Assembly: GCA_963725085.1 (NCBI GenBank)
Contig: CAVRXM010000001.1
Location: 186,001 to 250,000, forward strand
Source: VRUE01 sp963725085
GTDB lineage: Bacteria; Actinomycetota; Thermoleophilia; Solirubrobacterales; 70-9
Direction of reading: 5' to 3'
Length of the DNA: 64,000 nucleotides
The first letter of the stretch is position 1. Every line of letters starts with the position of its first letter. Positions 45,563-53,513 of the stretch are shown in pieces. Below the pieces are notes generated by a model. It made no database searches, was not told the origin of the DNA, and worked only from the letters and a program-made list of their open reading frames with translations. A program made the position numbers and the translations under genes.

Positions 45563-45574
45563 CGTCTCGATCTC

Positions 45575-45958
45575 CTATTTCGGCGTCGGCGCCTTGCGCT
45601 TGCCGGCGACGCTCATCCGGCGCGGGCCCTTGCGGCCGCGCGCGTTGGTCTTGGTCCGCTGGCCCCGGACGGGGAGGCCGCGGCGGTGGCGGAGGCCGCG
45701 GTAGGAGCCGATCTCCATCAGCCGTTTGACGTCCTGGGAGCGCTCGCGGCGGAGGTCGCCCTCGACCTCGTGGCGCTCGACGGCCTCGCGGAGGCGGACG
45801 ACCTCGTCCTCGGTCAGGTCCTTGACCAGGGTGTTCGGGTCGATCTTCGTCTCCGCGAGGATTTCCTGGGCCGTCGAACGGCCGATCCCGAAGATGTAGG
45901 TGAGGCCGATCTCGACCCGCTTGTTGACCGGGATGTTGATCCCCGCGATACGTGCCAC
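45575..45958 (-). CDS. rpsM: 30S ribosomal protein S13
   Basis: Intact, 127 residues: MARIAGINIPVNKRVEIGLT, YIFGIGRSTAQEIL and the basic tail HRRGLPVRGQRTKTNARGRK. Sits at the 30S head and contacts the P-site tRNA and L5. Confidence 0.97.
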   Translation of the reverse strand: MARIAGINIPVNKRVEIGLTYIFGIGRSTAQEILAETKIDPNTLVKDLTEDEVVRLREAVERHEVEGDLRRERSQDVKRLMEIGSYRGLRHRRGLPVRGQRTKTNARGRKGPRRMSVAGKRKAPTPK

Positions 45959-45961
45959 GCG

Positions 45962-46075
45962 CTACCCCTGCCGCTGCTTGTGACGCGGGTTCTGACAGAT
46001 CACGAGCACGGCGCCGTTGCGGCGGATCACCTTGCACTTTTCGCACATCGGCTTTACGGAAGCTCTGACCTTCAT
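45962..46075 (-). CDS. rpmJ: 50S ribosomal protein L36
   Basis: Thirty-seven residues: MKVRASVKPMCEKCKVIRR, then NGAVLVICQNPRHKQRQG. The zinc ligands are CxxC, a later C and the H of RHKQ, so this is the zinc-binding (C+) form. It lies only 3 bp before rpsM. infA, which normally precedes rpmJ, is absent. Confidence 0.95.
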   Translation of the reverse strand: MKVRASVKPMCEKCKVIRRNGAVLVICQNPRHKQRQG

Positions 46076-46179
46076 CGCTCCGGTCTCGTCTCGAATACAG
46101 GACTCCCGCCTGCCCCAGGAGTCGGGCAAGCGGACACGACCGGCCCACTGGGCCGAATCGAGAAAGATAGCAGGGGACG
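46076..46179 (-). promoter_or_regulatory. Gap upstream of rpmJ with a hairpin
   Basis: This 104-bp gap splits the O-methyltransferase gene from rpmJ. GACTCC and GGAGTC (around 46098-46123) can pair across about 11 bases. TGTATT near 46095 on the minus strand could be a -10 box for the rpmJ-rpsM-rpsK-rpsD-rpoA-rplQ set. No ORF for IF-1 is visible. Confidence 0.3.
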
Positions 46180-46848
46180 CTACGCGGCGACGAGCCCGAG
46201 CGTGAACCCATCATAGCCCTTGACTCCGACCGTCTGGATCGTCGTCGCGCTGACCCGATCCTGGGCCGCCAGCCACTCGTGCAGGCGCCGCTGGGCCACG
46301 ATCGTCGGGTCCTCGCTCTCGCCGTCGGCGAGGGTGCCGCCGCGGACGACGTTGTCGGCGATGATCAGCCCGCCGGGCCGGGTCCGCTCCAACGCCCAGG
46401 CGAAGTAACCGGGGGTGTTGACCTTGTCGGCGTCGATGAAGACGAGGTCGAACGGCCCGGCCCCCTCCGCCTCGAGCAGGGGCAGCGTCTCCAGCGCCGG
46501 CCCGACCCGCACCTCGACGACCTCGCCGAGGCCGGCCTCGGCGATGTTCTCGCGCGCGACCTCGGCGTAGGCGGGGTCGGCCTCGAGCGATGTGAGGCGG
46601 CCGCCCACGGACAGCGCCCGGCCGATCCAGATCGAGCTGTAGCCGCCCAGCGTCCCGAACTCGAGGGCGGTGCGGGCGCCGATCGAGCGGGCCAGCAGGT
46701 TGAGCAGCTTCCCCTGCGGCGGCGAGACCTGGATCGCCGGCAGGCCGGCGGCCTCGCAGCGCTCGACCGCGTGGCGGAGGACCTCGTCGTCGGGCGCGAT
46801 CGTCGCGCCGACGAACTCGTCAACCTCGGCCCAGCCTTCCCCGGCCAT
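46180..46848 (-). CDS. SAM-dependent O-methyltransferase (caffeoyl-CoA OMT-like)
   Basis: Intact, 222 residues. ALEFGTLGGYSSIWIGRAL is SAM motif I, LTSLEADPAYAEVARENI motif II, and FDLVFIDADKVNTPGYFAWA the divalent-metal/SAM region of the COMT-like class I family. RPGGLIIADNVVRGG also fits. Acceptor unknown. ATG 46848 overlaps the stop of leader ORF D; GTG 46851 is also in frame. It occupies the place between map and rpmJ where infA is usual. Confidence 0.85.
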   Translation of the reverse strand: MAGEGWAEVDEFVGATIAPDDEVLRHAVERCEAAGLPAIQVSPPQGKLLNLLARSIGARTALEFGTLGGYSSIWIGRALSVGGRLTSLEADPAYAEVARENIAEAGLGEVVEVRVGPALETLPLLEAEGAGPFDLVFIDADKVNTPGYFAWALERTRPGGLIIADNVVRGGTLADGESEDPTIVAQRRLHEWLAAQDRVSATTIQTVGVKGYDGFTLGLVAA

Positions 46849-46916
46849 CACCCGGTGTCGCGCTTCGCTCGCTGCGCGAAGAACCAGAGACGCACGCTTG
46901 CTCGCTCCGCGCTCAA
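46848..46916 (-). CDS. Short leader ORF, copy D (upstream of O-methyltransferase)
   Basis: Twenty-two codons from TTG 46916: SAERASV, then RLWFFAQRAKRD, then TG and TGA 46850-46848, which overlaps the ATG of the O-methyltransferase (TGATG). It starts 6 bp after the map stop codon, so it is read inside the operon and not from its own promoter. The DNA is nearly identical to copy B in the head and in the TTCGCGCAGCGAGCGAAGCG segment. Confidence 0.55.
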   Translation of the reverse strand: MSAERASVRLWFFAQRAKRDTG

Positions 46917-46922
46917 GGAGGC

Positions 46923-47681
46923 CTACTCGTCCTCGTGCCAGGGGGTGAGGATCCTGGGGCCGTCGGCGGTGACGGCGACGGTGAACTCGAAGTGGGCCGC
47001 GAGCGAGCCGTCCTGGGAGTAGACGGCCCAGCCGTCGTCGCCCATCCGCACCAGCGGGCCGCCGGCGTTGACCATCGGCTCGATCGCGAGCACCGTGCCC
47101 TCCTCGAGCGCCGGGCCTTTCCCGGCCTCGCCGAAGTTGGGCACCTGTGGGTCCTCGTGCATTTCGCGTCCGATGCCGTGTCCGACCAGGGTGCGGATCA
47201 CCGAGAGGCCCTCCATCTCGACCGCCTTCTGGACAGCCGAGGAGACGTCGCCGAGGTGGTTGCCGGGCTGCATCTGCTCGGCGCCGGCGAACAGCGCCGC
47301 GCGGGTGACGTCGAGCAGCCGCCGGGCATCGGGGTCGACCGGCCCGATCGGGACGGTGATCGCGGCGTCGGCCACCCAGCCGTCCTTGACGACCCCGACG
47401 TCGATCGAGAGGACGTCGCCGCGCTTCAGCTCGTAGGCCCCAGGGATGCCGTGGACGACCATCGAGTTCGGCGAGGCGCAGATCGAGCCCGGGAAGCCGC
47501 GGTAGCCCTTGAACGCGGGCTCGGCGCCCTGCGAGCGGATGAACTTCTCGGCCGCGGCGTCGAGGTCGCCCGTCGTAACCCCCGGCCGCGCCTTCGCCGC
47601 CAGCATCTTCAGGCAGCGGACCAGGATCTGGCCGGAGGCCGCCATCTTCTCGACCTGATCGGGACTCTTGCGGATGATCAT
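46923..47681 (-). CDS. map: Methionine aminopeptidase, type I
   Basis: ATG 47681 (MIIRKSPDQVEKM) matches the usual start; an in-frame GTG 47690 would add three residues. Metal ligands: Asp in LSIDVGVVKDG and GWVADAAITV, His in TLVGHGIGREMHED, Glu in VLAIEPMVNAGG and Glu in AHFEFTVAVT. About 252 residues. It removes the initiator methionine from new proteins. Located between adk and leader ORF D in the spc-type operon. Confidence 0.95.
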   Translation of the reverse strand: MIIRKSPDQVEKMAASGQILVRCLKMLAAKARPGVTTGDLDAAAEKFIRSQGAEPAFKGYRGFPGSICASPNSMVVHGIPGAYELKRGDVLSIDVGVVKDGWVADAAITVPIGPVDPDARRLLDVTRAALFAGAEQMQPGNHLGDVSSAVQKAVEMEGLSVIRTLVGHGIGREMHEDPQVPNFGEAGKGPALEEGTVLAIEPMVNAGGPLVRMGDDGWAVYSQDGSLAAHFEFTVAVTADGPRILTPWHEDE

Positions 47682-47691
47682 CCGGTACACG

Positions 47692-48369
47692 CTAGATCGC
47701 CTCGTCAGCTTCGAGTTTAAGCGTGGCGAGGGTGCGGGCCACCTCGCCGGCGACCTCGTCCGGGGAGGCGGTGCCGTCGATCCGGCGCAGCAGGCTCTGG
47801 TGGTCGAAGAACTCGATCAGAGGCTCGGTCTTTTCGTGGTAGGTATTGAGCCGGTGGCGGATCACGTCGGGTTGGTCGTCGTCGCGGACGATCAGTTCGC
47901 TGCCATCGACGTCGCACACGCCCTCGCGCTTGGGCGGGTTGAACTCGATGTGGAAGACGTGGCCGGCCTCGACACAGGTGCGCCGCCCGCCGAGCCGCCG
48001 CACGACCTCATCGTCGGAGGCATCGATCAGGAGCACGCCGGTCAGCCGCCGCCCGAGCTCGTCCAGCTTCGCCTCGAGCGCCTCGCCCTGGGGCACTGTC
48101 CTCGGGAAGCCGTCGAGGATGAACCCGTCGGCGGCCTCGGTCGAGTCGATCCGCTCGGCGATCGCGCCGACGATCACCTCGTCCGGCACGAGGTCGCCGC
48201 GGTCCATGTACTCCTTGGCGGTCCTGCCGAGGCCCGTCTTGTCGCGCACGGCCGCCCGCAGGATGTCACCGGTCGCGTAGTAGGGAAGTTGCAGGTCCTC
48301 CTGGAGCCGCTCGCCCTGGGTGCCCTTGCCGCTGCCCGGCGGCCCGAGAAGTACGAGGTTGAGCTCTAT
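47692..48369 (-). CDS. adk: Adenylate kinase (non-canonical or damaged start codon)
   Basis: LVLLGPPGSGKGTQGERLQE carries the P-loop, then ATGDILRAAV, FILDGFPRTVPQGEALE and the LID domain with DDDQPDVIRHRLNTYHEKT. The usual four LID cysteines are partly replaced (TCVEAGHVFHIEF, VCDVDG), as in some actinobacteria. The residue where Met is expected, before NLVLLG, is encoded CTC. Upstream in frame there is only ATA 48369 and ATT 48378. An assembly error or a rare start is possible. Overlaps secY by 4 bp. Confidence 0.9.
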   Translation of the reverse strand: MELNLVLLGPPGSGKGTQGERLQEDLQLPYYATGDILRAAVRDKTGLGRTAKEYMDRGDLVPDEVIVGAIAERIDSTEAADGFILDGFPRTVPQGEALEAKLDELGRRLTGVLLIDASDDEVVRRLGGRRTCVEAGHVFHIEFNPPKREGVCDVDGSELIVRDDDQPDVIRHRLNTYHEKTEPLIEFFDHQSLLRRIDGTASPDEVAGEVARTLATLKLEADEAI

Positions 48370-49637
48370 TTCAGGAATCCCTCGTAGTTCCTCATCATCA
48401 ACTGCGCCTCGAGCTGCTTGACGGTGTCGAGCGCGACCCCGACCACGATCAGGATCGAGGTCCCGCCGAAGTAGAAGTTGGCGGAGGTCTGGCTGAACAG
48501 GATCGCCGGCAGCGCGGCCACGGCGCCGAGGTAGAGGGCGCCGGGGAAGGTCAGTCGGGAGAGGATGCGATCGAGGTATTCGGCTGTCGGCCGGCCCGGG
48601 CGCACCCCGGGTATGAACCCGCCGTATTTCTTCAGGTTGTCGGCCTGGTCGACCGGGTTGAAGGTGACGGCGGTGTAGAAGTAGGTGAAGATGATGATGA
48701 AGAACACCTCGCCGACGACGTAGGCCCACCCGTTGGGGCTGAAGAAGGCGGCGAAGTCGAGCGCCGCCGGGGTGTTGAGGAGCTGGCCGATCGTCGGCGG
48801 GAATGCCATGATCGATGCGGCGAAGATGACCGGGATGACGCCCGCCATGTTGACCCGCAGCGGCAGGTAGGTCGAACCGCCCGACGTCATCCGCCGGCCG
48901 ACCACGCGTTTCGCGTACTGGACCGGTATTCGCCGCTGCCCCTCCTGGACGAAGACGATCGCGAGGATCACCCCCAGCGCCACGAACGGCATCATCACGA
49001 CGAAGACCTGGTCCGGGTTGTTCCACCACGATTCGACGCCCTGGGGGATGCGCGATGCGATCGAGGCGAAGATCATCAGCGAGATGCCGTTGCCGATGCC
49101 GCGCTGGGTGATCAGCTCGCCGAGCCACATCAGTAGGGTGCAGCCGGCGGTCAGGCAGATGACGATCAGGAGGATGCGGCCGCCGCTGAGTTGGCCGAGC
49201 GGGTCGCTGCCGGCGCTGCGGCCGAACGACCTGAAGAGGTAGACGTAGCCGAAGGACTGGGCGAAGGCGAGCCCGACGGTCAGGTAGCGCGTGTACTGGG
49301 TGATCTTCTGCTGCCCGACCTCGCCTTCTTTCTGGAGTTTCTCCAGCGAGGGGACGACCACGGTCAGCAGCTGGAGGATGATCGAGGCCGTGATGTAGGG
49401 CATGATCCCGAGCGCGAACAGCGACAGCCGCGACAGGCCACCGCCCGAGAAGAGATTGAGGAAGCCGAGGATGTTGCTGCCGCCGAAGTTGCCCTGGATT
49501 TCCTTCAGCGCTTCGCTGTCGACGCCCGGCGCGGGGATGTAGGCGCCCAGCCGGTAGAGCAGGAGCATCGCCGCGGTGAAGGCGAGCTTTTTGCGAATGT
49601 CGGCGACGCTGAATGCGTTCGCGATCGTTTTGAGCAT
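48366..49637 (-). CDS. secY: Preprotein translocase subunit SecY
   Basis: Intact, 423 residues with ten membrane segments. RLGAYIPAPGVDSEAL follows TM1; ITASIILQLLTVVVPSLEKL and LMWLGELITQRGIGNGISL are classic. It is the protein-conducting pore for export and membrane insertion. Its stop overlaps adk and its start touches the end of rplO. Confidence 0.97.
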   Translation of the reverse strand: MLKTIANAFSVADIRKKLAFTAAMLLLYRLGAYIPAPGVDSEALKEIQGNFGGSNILGFLNLFSGGGLSRLSLFALGIMPYITASIILQLLTVVVPSLEKLQKEGEVGQQKITQYTRYLTVGLAFAQSFGYVYLFRSFGRSAGSDPLGQLSGGRILLIVICLTAGCTLLMWLGELITQRGIGNGISLMIFASIASRIPQGVESWWNNPDQVFVVMMPFVALGVILAIVFVQEGQRRIPVQYAKRVVGRRMTSGGSTYLPLRVNMAGVIPVIFAASIMAFPPTIGQLLNTPAALDFAAFFSPNGWAYVVGEVFFIIIFTYFYTAVTFNPVDQADNLKKYGGFIPGVRPGRPTAEYLDRILSRLTFPGALYLGAVAALPAILFSQTSANFYFGGTSILIVVGVALDTVKQLEAQLMMRNYEGFLK

Positions 49638-50143
49638 CAGGGCTCCAGAGTGTGGCAGGAGCCGCCCGCCGACTCGATCTTCTCGCGGGCGGCGGCACTG
49701 AACCCGTGGGCGTGGACCTCGAGTTTCTTCGAGATGTCGCCCCGGGCGAGGATCTTGACCGGGTCGGAGCGCTTCGCGAGCCCCTTCTGCCGGAGGGTGG
49801 CCGGGTTGACCTCGGCGCCGCTGTCGAAGCGGTCATCGAGGTCGCCGACGTTCACCGGCTGGGTCACGGTGCGGAAGTTCTCGAACGGCATCGACTGCTT
49901 TTTGTGCGGGCCGCGGAGCTTTCGCATCCGCATGTGGATCGGGTTCTGCCCGCCCTCGTAGCCGGCCTTCTTCTTCGAGCCGGAGCGCGAGCCGTAGCCT
50001 TTCTGGCCGCGGCCCGAGGTCTTGCCGAGGCCGCTGCCCTCGCCGCGGCCGACCCGGCGGCGCGGACGCCGCGAGCCTGGCTTCGGCTTCAGGTTGTGCA
50101 GGCCGATCTCGGCCGCGCGGTCCCTGCCGCCTTTCTCAGCCAC
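49637..50143 (-). CDS. rplO: 50S ribosomal protein L15
   Basis: Intact, 168 residues from GTG 50143. GLHNLKPKPGSRRPRRRVGR, GRGQKGYGSRSGSKKKAGYE and GGQNPIHMRMRKLRGPHKKQ are typical. The start lies just before the stop of rpmD, so the two overlap by a few bases. Late assembly protein of the 50S subunit. Confidence 0.96.
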   Translation of the reverse strand: MAEKGGRDRAAEIGLHNLKPKPGSRRPRRRVGRGEGSGLGKTSGRGQKGYGSRSGSKKKAGYEGGQNPIHMRMRKLRGPHKKQSMPFENFRTVTQPVNVGDLDDRFDSGAEVNPATLRQKGLAKRSDPVKILARGDISKKLEVHAHGFSAAAREKIESAGGSCHTLEP

Positions 50144-50315
50144 CGTCGACCTCCACCAGGTGGGAGACGACCCGGATCTGGCCCTGCACCTGCGGCGAGT
50201 CCTTGAGCTCGACGGCCTTCCCGATCCGCCCCAGTCCGAGAGCCTCCAGCGTCGCTTTCTGCCTCGGGTTGGTGCCGTTGGCGGAACGGACCTGCTTGAT
50301 CTTGAGGGCGCTCAC
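50136..50315 (-). CDS. rpmD: 50S ribosomal protein L30
   Basis: Fifty-nine residues from GTG 50315: ALKIKQVRSANGTNPRQKAT, LEALGLGRIGKAVELKDSPQ, VRVVSHLVEV-type ending. The start overlaps the rpsE stop (GTGA) and the end overlaps rplO. Too short to stand out in ORF scans but clear by motif and position. Confidence 0.93.
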   Translation of the reverse strand: MSALKIKQVRSANGTNPRQKATLEALGLGRIGKAVELKDSPQVQGQIRVVSHLVEVDGG

Positions 50316-51190
50316 GATCCACCGCCCTCGACATCGCCGTCCGCCTCCTCAGCTTCGCTTCCGGGGGCGGACGGGGCAGCGGAACTCTGCTCAGGAGCTG
50401 CTTCTCCCTCACTCGGCGGCGGGGAATCAGATCGTGACGCCGCCTCGCTCGTGCCCGCACCCTCCGCCGGGGAGTCCGCCGCCTTAGTCGACGGGGCGTC
50501 AGCCTCAGCGGCCTGCGCCTCGGGGGCCTCAGCCTCTGCCTCCGCGGGTGGCGCGGGGGTGGGCTCCTCCCCCGCAGCCTGCGAGGAGGAGGAGGCCTCC
50601 CCCGCGACAGGACCCGCGGGCGCAGCGGCCGACCCCTCGTCAGTCGTCTGGCCGTTGGACTTCTCGACCCCCAGCACCTGGGCGACGGTAAGCCCGCGCA
50701 GCTCGGCCACCTCCTCCGGCCGCCGCAGGCGGATCAGGCCGTCCATCGTCGCCTTGACGAGGTTGATCGGGTTCTGGGTGCCGATGCTCTTGGTGAGGAC
50801 GTCGCGGACGCCGCCGAGCTCGAGCACCGCGCGGACGCCGCCGCCCGCGATCACCCCGGTACCGGGGCTGGCCGGGCGCAGGACGACGTGGCCGGCGCCG
50901 TAGCGGCCGATGATCTTGTGGGTCAGGGTCTGGCCGTATTTGGGGACCCGGATCAGGCTCTTGCGCGCGTTCTCGACCGCCTTCTGGATCGCCAGCGGCA
51001 CCTCGCGGGCCTTGCCGTAGCCGATCCCGACCACGCCCTCTTCGTCGCCGACGGCGACGAGCGCCGTGAACGAGAAGCGGCGGCCGCCCTTGACGACCTT
51101 GGCGACGCGGTTGATCTCGATCACGCGCTCCTGGAGGTCGAGCCCGCGGGGGCTGACCGTCTCGACGTTTGTGGTGTCCATTCCCTTCAT
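50312..51190 (-). CDS. rpsE: 30S ribosomal protein S5 with long acidic C-terminal tail
   Basis: Residues ~10-178 are normal S5: ERVIEINRVAKVVKGGRRFS, GYGKAREVPLAIQKAVENAR, GPGTGVIAGG-type loop (SPGTGVIAGGGVRAVLEL) and GTQNPINLVKATMDGL. Residues ~180-292 are an Ala/Glu/Ser/Pro-rich acidic tail, far longer than in most bacteria. Part of this tail (50532-50627) is clearly related at DNA level to the small acidic ORF at 54696. ATG 51190 is the first of two possible starts (the other is 51181). Confidence 0.93.
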   Translation of the reverse strand: MKGMDTTNVETVSPRGLDLQERVIEINRVAKVVKGGRRFSFTALVAVGDEEGVVGIGYGKAREVPLAIQKAVENARKSLIRVPKYGQTLTHKIIGRYGAGHVVLRPASPGTGVIAGGGVRAVLELGGVRDVLTKSIGTQNPINLVKATMDGLIRLRRPEEVAELRGLTVAQVLGVEKSNGQTTDEGSAAAPAGPVAGEASSSSQAAGEEPTPAPPAEAEAEAPEAQAAEADAPSTKAADSPAEGAGTSEAASRSDSPPPSEGEAAPEQSSAAPSAPGSEAEEADGDVEGGGS

Positions 51191-51212
51191 AGCGATCGCC
51201 CACCGTAGCGGT

Positions 51213-51566
51213 TCAGAAGCGGAGGCCCCCCTCGCGCGCGCCCTCGGCGAGGGCGCGGACGCGGCCGTGGTACTGGTAGCCGCCGCGGTCGAACACGCAG
51301 GTCTCGATCCCGGCCGCCTTCGCCCGCTCGGCGAGCAGTTCGCCGGCCTTCTTCGCCTGGTCGGCGGCGGTCAGCTTGCGCAGCTCCGGCTCGGTCCAGT
51401 TGACGGCGGCCAGCGTGTGGCCGGCGCGGTCATCGACGAGTTGCGCGAAGACGCCGCGGTTGGAGCGGTAGACCGAGAGGCGCGGCCTCTCGGCGCTGCC
51501 GATGACCCGGGCGCGGACCCGGCGGCGACGGCGCAGGCGGTGCTCTCGCTTCGTGACGACCGTCAT
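51213..51566 (-). CDS. rplR: 50S ribosomal protein L18
   Basis: Intact, 117 residues: REHRLRRRRRVRARVIGSAE, RPRLSVYRSNRGVFAQLVDD and VFDRGGYQYHGRVRALAEGA. Binds 5S rRNA with L5. Overlaps the rplF stop by 4 bp. Confidence 0.97.
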   Translation of the reverse strand: MTVVTKREHRLRRRRRVRARVIGSAERPRLSVYRSNRGVFAQLVDDRAGHTLAAVNWTEPELRKLTAADQAKKAGELLAERAKAAGIETCVFDRGGYQYHGRVRALAEGAREGGLRF

Positions 51567-52096
51567 GCCCGCTTGCCCACCTTGCGCGCGACGTGCTCGT
51601 CGCGGTAGCGGATCCCCTTGCCCTTGTAGGGCTCGGGCGGGCGCCGCTTGCGGATGTCGGCGGCGACCTGGCCGACCAACTGCTTGTCGATCCCGCGGAC
51701 GATCACCTCGGTCGGTTGCGGGACCTCGAACTCGATCCCATCCGGCGGCTCGATCGAGACCGGGTGGGAGAAGCCCAGCGCCATCTCCAGGCTCTTGCCT
51801 TTCAGCTGCGCGCGGTAGCCGACCCCCTGGATCTCGAGGCGCTTCTCGAACCCCTCGGTCACGCCCTCGACCATGTTGGCGATCAGGCTCCTGGTCAGGC
51901 CGTGCAGCGCGCGATGCTCGCCGCGGTCGGTCGGCCGCTCGACCGTCACGGTGCCGTCGGCCTGCTCGACCTTCATGTCCGTCGAGAGCCGCTGGCTGAG
52001 CTCGCCCTTCGGCCCCTTGACGGCGACGCTGCCAGGGGCGACCTCCACCGTGACGGTGTCGGGGACGGGGATTGGCTTTCTTCCGATCCTGCTCAT
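51563..52096 (-). CDS. rplF: 50S ribosomal protein L6
   Basis: Intact, 177 residues: MSRIGRKPIPVPDTVTVEV, VKGPKGELSQRLS and ADIRKRRPPEPYKGKGIRYR. Sits near the factor-binding site of the 50S subunit. Twenty-two bp after rpsH. Confidence 0.97.
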   Translation of the reverse strand: MSRIGRKPIPVPDTVTVEVAPGSVAVKGPKGELSQRLSTDMKVEQADGTVTVERPTDRGEHRALHGLTRSLIANMVEGVTEGFEKRLEIQGVGYRAQLKGKSLEMALGFSHPVSIEPPDGIEFEVPQPTEVIVRGIDKQLVGQVAADIRKRRPPEPYKGKGIRYRDEHVARKVGKRA

Positions 52097-52118
52097 GGAG
52101 ATCCTCGGTCCTGCACGC

Positions 52119-52514
52119 TCACCAGACGTAGGCGACGACCTCGCCGCCGACGCCCTTCTGCTTCGCTTCGTGACCGGTCATCACCCCGGTCGAGGTGCTG
52201 ATGATCGCGGTTCCGGTGCCGCCGTCGACCCGCGGCACCTGATTGTGGTTGACGTAGCGCCTGCGGCCCGGCCGCGAGATCCGCTCCATCCCGGCGATCA
52301 CCGGGCGGCGGTCCTCGGTGTACTTGAGGCGGATCCGGATCGCCTCGCCGACCCGCGCCTGCTCGCGCGAGTAGTCGCGGATGTAGCCCTGCTCCTTGAG
52401 GATCCGCGACATCTCCTCCTTCAGCCGCGAGGCCGGGATCTCGACCTCGTCGTGGCCGGAGCCGAGCGCGTTGCGGATCCGGGTCAGGTAGTCGGCTATC
52501 GGGTCGGTCAGCAT
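52119..52514 (-). CDS. rpsH: 30S ribosomal protein S8
   Basis: Intact, 131 residues: DPIADYLTRIRNALGSGHDE and ending ISTSTGVMTGHEAKQKGVGG EVVAYVW. In E. coli it represses the spc operon. Four bp after rpsN. Confidence 0.96.
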   Translation of the reverse strand: MLTDPIADYLTRIRNALGSGHDEVEIPASRLKEEMSRILKEQGYIRDYSREQARVGEAIRIRLKYTEDRRPVIAGMERISRPGRRRYVNHNQVPRVDGGTGTAIISTSTGVMTGHEAKQKGVGGEVVAYVW

Positions 52515-52518
52515 CTTC

Positions 52519-52704
52519 CTACCAACTCGACTTTTTCATTCCCGGGACGTAGCCCTCGTGCGCGGCCTCGCGCAGGCAGATCCGGCAGAGGCCGAACTTG
52601 CGGAAGTAGGCGCGGGGACGTCCGCAGCGGCGGCAGCGGTTGTACTCGCGCGATTTGAACTTGGCCTTGCGGCTCTGCTTCACCTTCTGGGAGGTCTTAG
52701 CCAT
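52519..52704 (-). CDS. rpsN: 30S ribosomal protein S14, zinc-binding type (S14Z)
   Basis: Sixty-one residues from ATG 52704: MAKTSQKVKQSRKAKFKSRE, then CRRCGRPRAYFRKFGLCRIC, whose four cysteines bind zinc, then GYVPGMKKSSW. The short zinc form is the usual one in actinobacteria and Firmicutes. Confidence 0.96.
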   Translation of the reverse strand: MAKTSQKVKQSRKAKFKSREYNRCRRCGRPRAYFRKFGLCRICLREAAHEGYVPGMKKSSW

Positions 52705-52718
52705 CCTCTGAGCTCTCC

Positions 52719-53513
52719 TCATCGGCCGGGGCCTTCGTCGGCCTCGCCCTCGTCGCCCTCCGCGTCCTCGCCCTCCTCCGCCTCCGGCTCGGGCTTCGCG
52801 TACGCGTCGGGGTTTTCCTCTTTCAGCTGCTCGAGCGCGGCCTGCTCGGCCTCGGCGCGAGCCCGCGCCTGCTCTTTGCGCTTCTCCTCCTCCTCGGCGG
52901 CAAGCGCCTCCTCGTCGACTCCGCCGGGGCGGCCGTCTTTCGCGAACGGCATCCCGAGCCCGAGCAGCAGCTCGAACGCCTCGACGTCGGTCGCGGCGGT
53001 GGTCGTGATCGTCACGTCCAGCCCCCTCACCTCGTCGATCGAGTCGTAGTCGATTTCGGGGAAGATCAGCTGCTCGCGGACACCCATCGAGTAGTTGCCG
53101 CGGCCGTCGAAGGAGCGCGGGTTGAGCCCGCGGAAGTCGCGGATCCGGGGGACGGCGATCGAGCAGAGGCGGTCGAGGAACTCCCACATCCGCGCTCGCC
53201 GCAGCGTCACCGAGACGCCGACCGGCATTCCCTCGCGGACTTTGAACGAGGCGATCGACTTGCGCGCCCGCCGCACGCTCGGCTGCTGGCCGGCGATCGT
53301 CGCCAGCTGCTCCTGCGCCGCCTCGAGCATTTTCGCGTTCTGCTTCGCCTCGCCGACGCCCATGTTGAGGGTGATCTTGGTCAGCCGCGGGGCGGCCATC
53401 TCCGAGGAGTAGCCGAAACGTTTGATCAGCGCCGGGAGCACCTCCTGCTCGTAGCGCTCGCGCAGGCGCGGCGGCGGCGCCGCCTGTGTCGTCGGGGTCG
53501 CGGTCGCCTCCAT
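52719..53513 (-). CDS. rplE: 50S ribosomal protein L5 with acidic C-terminal tail
   Basis: Residues ~15-195 are normal L5 (RLRERYEQEVLPALIKRFGY, PRLTKITLNMGVGEAKQNAK, GRGNYSMGVREQLIFPEIDY). From about residue 196 a Glu/Ala-rich tail of some 70 residues follows (EEEEKRKEQARARAEAEQ, EPEAEEGEDAEGDEG). Usual L5 is about 180 residues, so the total of 264 is unusual. L5 holds 5S rRNA and contacts the P-site tRNA. Confidence 0.94.
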   Translation of the reverse strand: MEATATPTTQAAPPPRLRERYEQEVLPALIKRFGYSSEMAAPRLTKITLNMGVGEAKQNAKMLEAAQEQLATIAGQQPSVRRARKSIASFKVREGMPVGVSVTLRRARMWEFLDRLCSIAVPRIRDFRGLNPRSFDGRGNYSMGVREQLIFPEIDYDSIDEVRGLDVTITTTAATDVEAFELLLGLGMPFAKDGRPGGVDEEALAAEEEEKRKEQARARAEAEQAALEQLKEENPDAYAKPEPEAEEGEDAEGDEGEADEGPGR

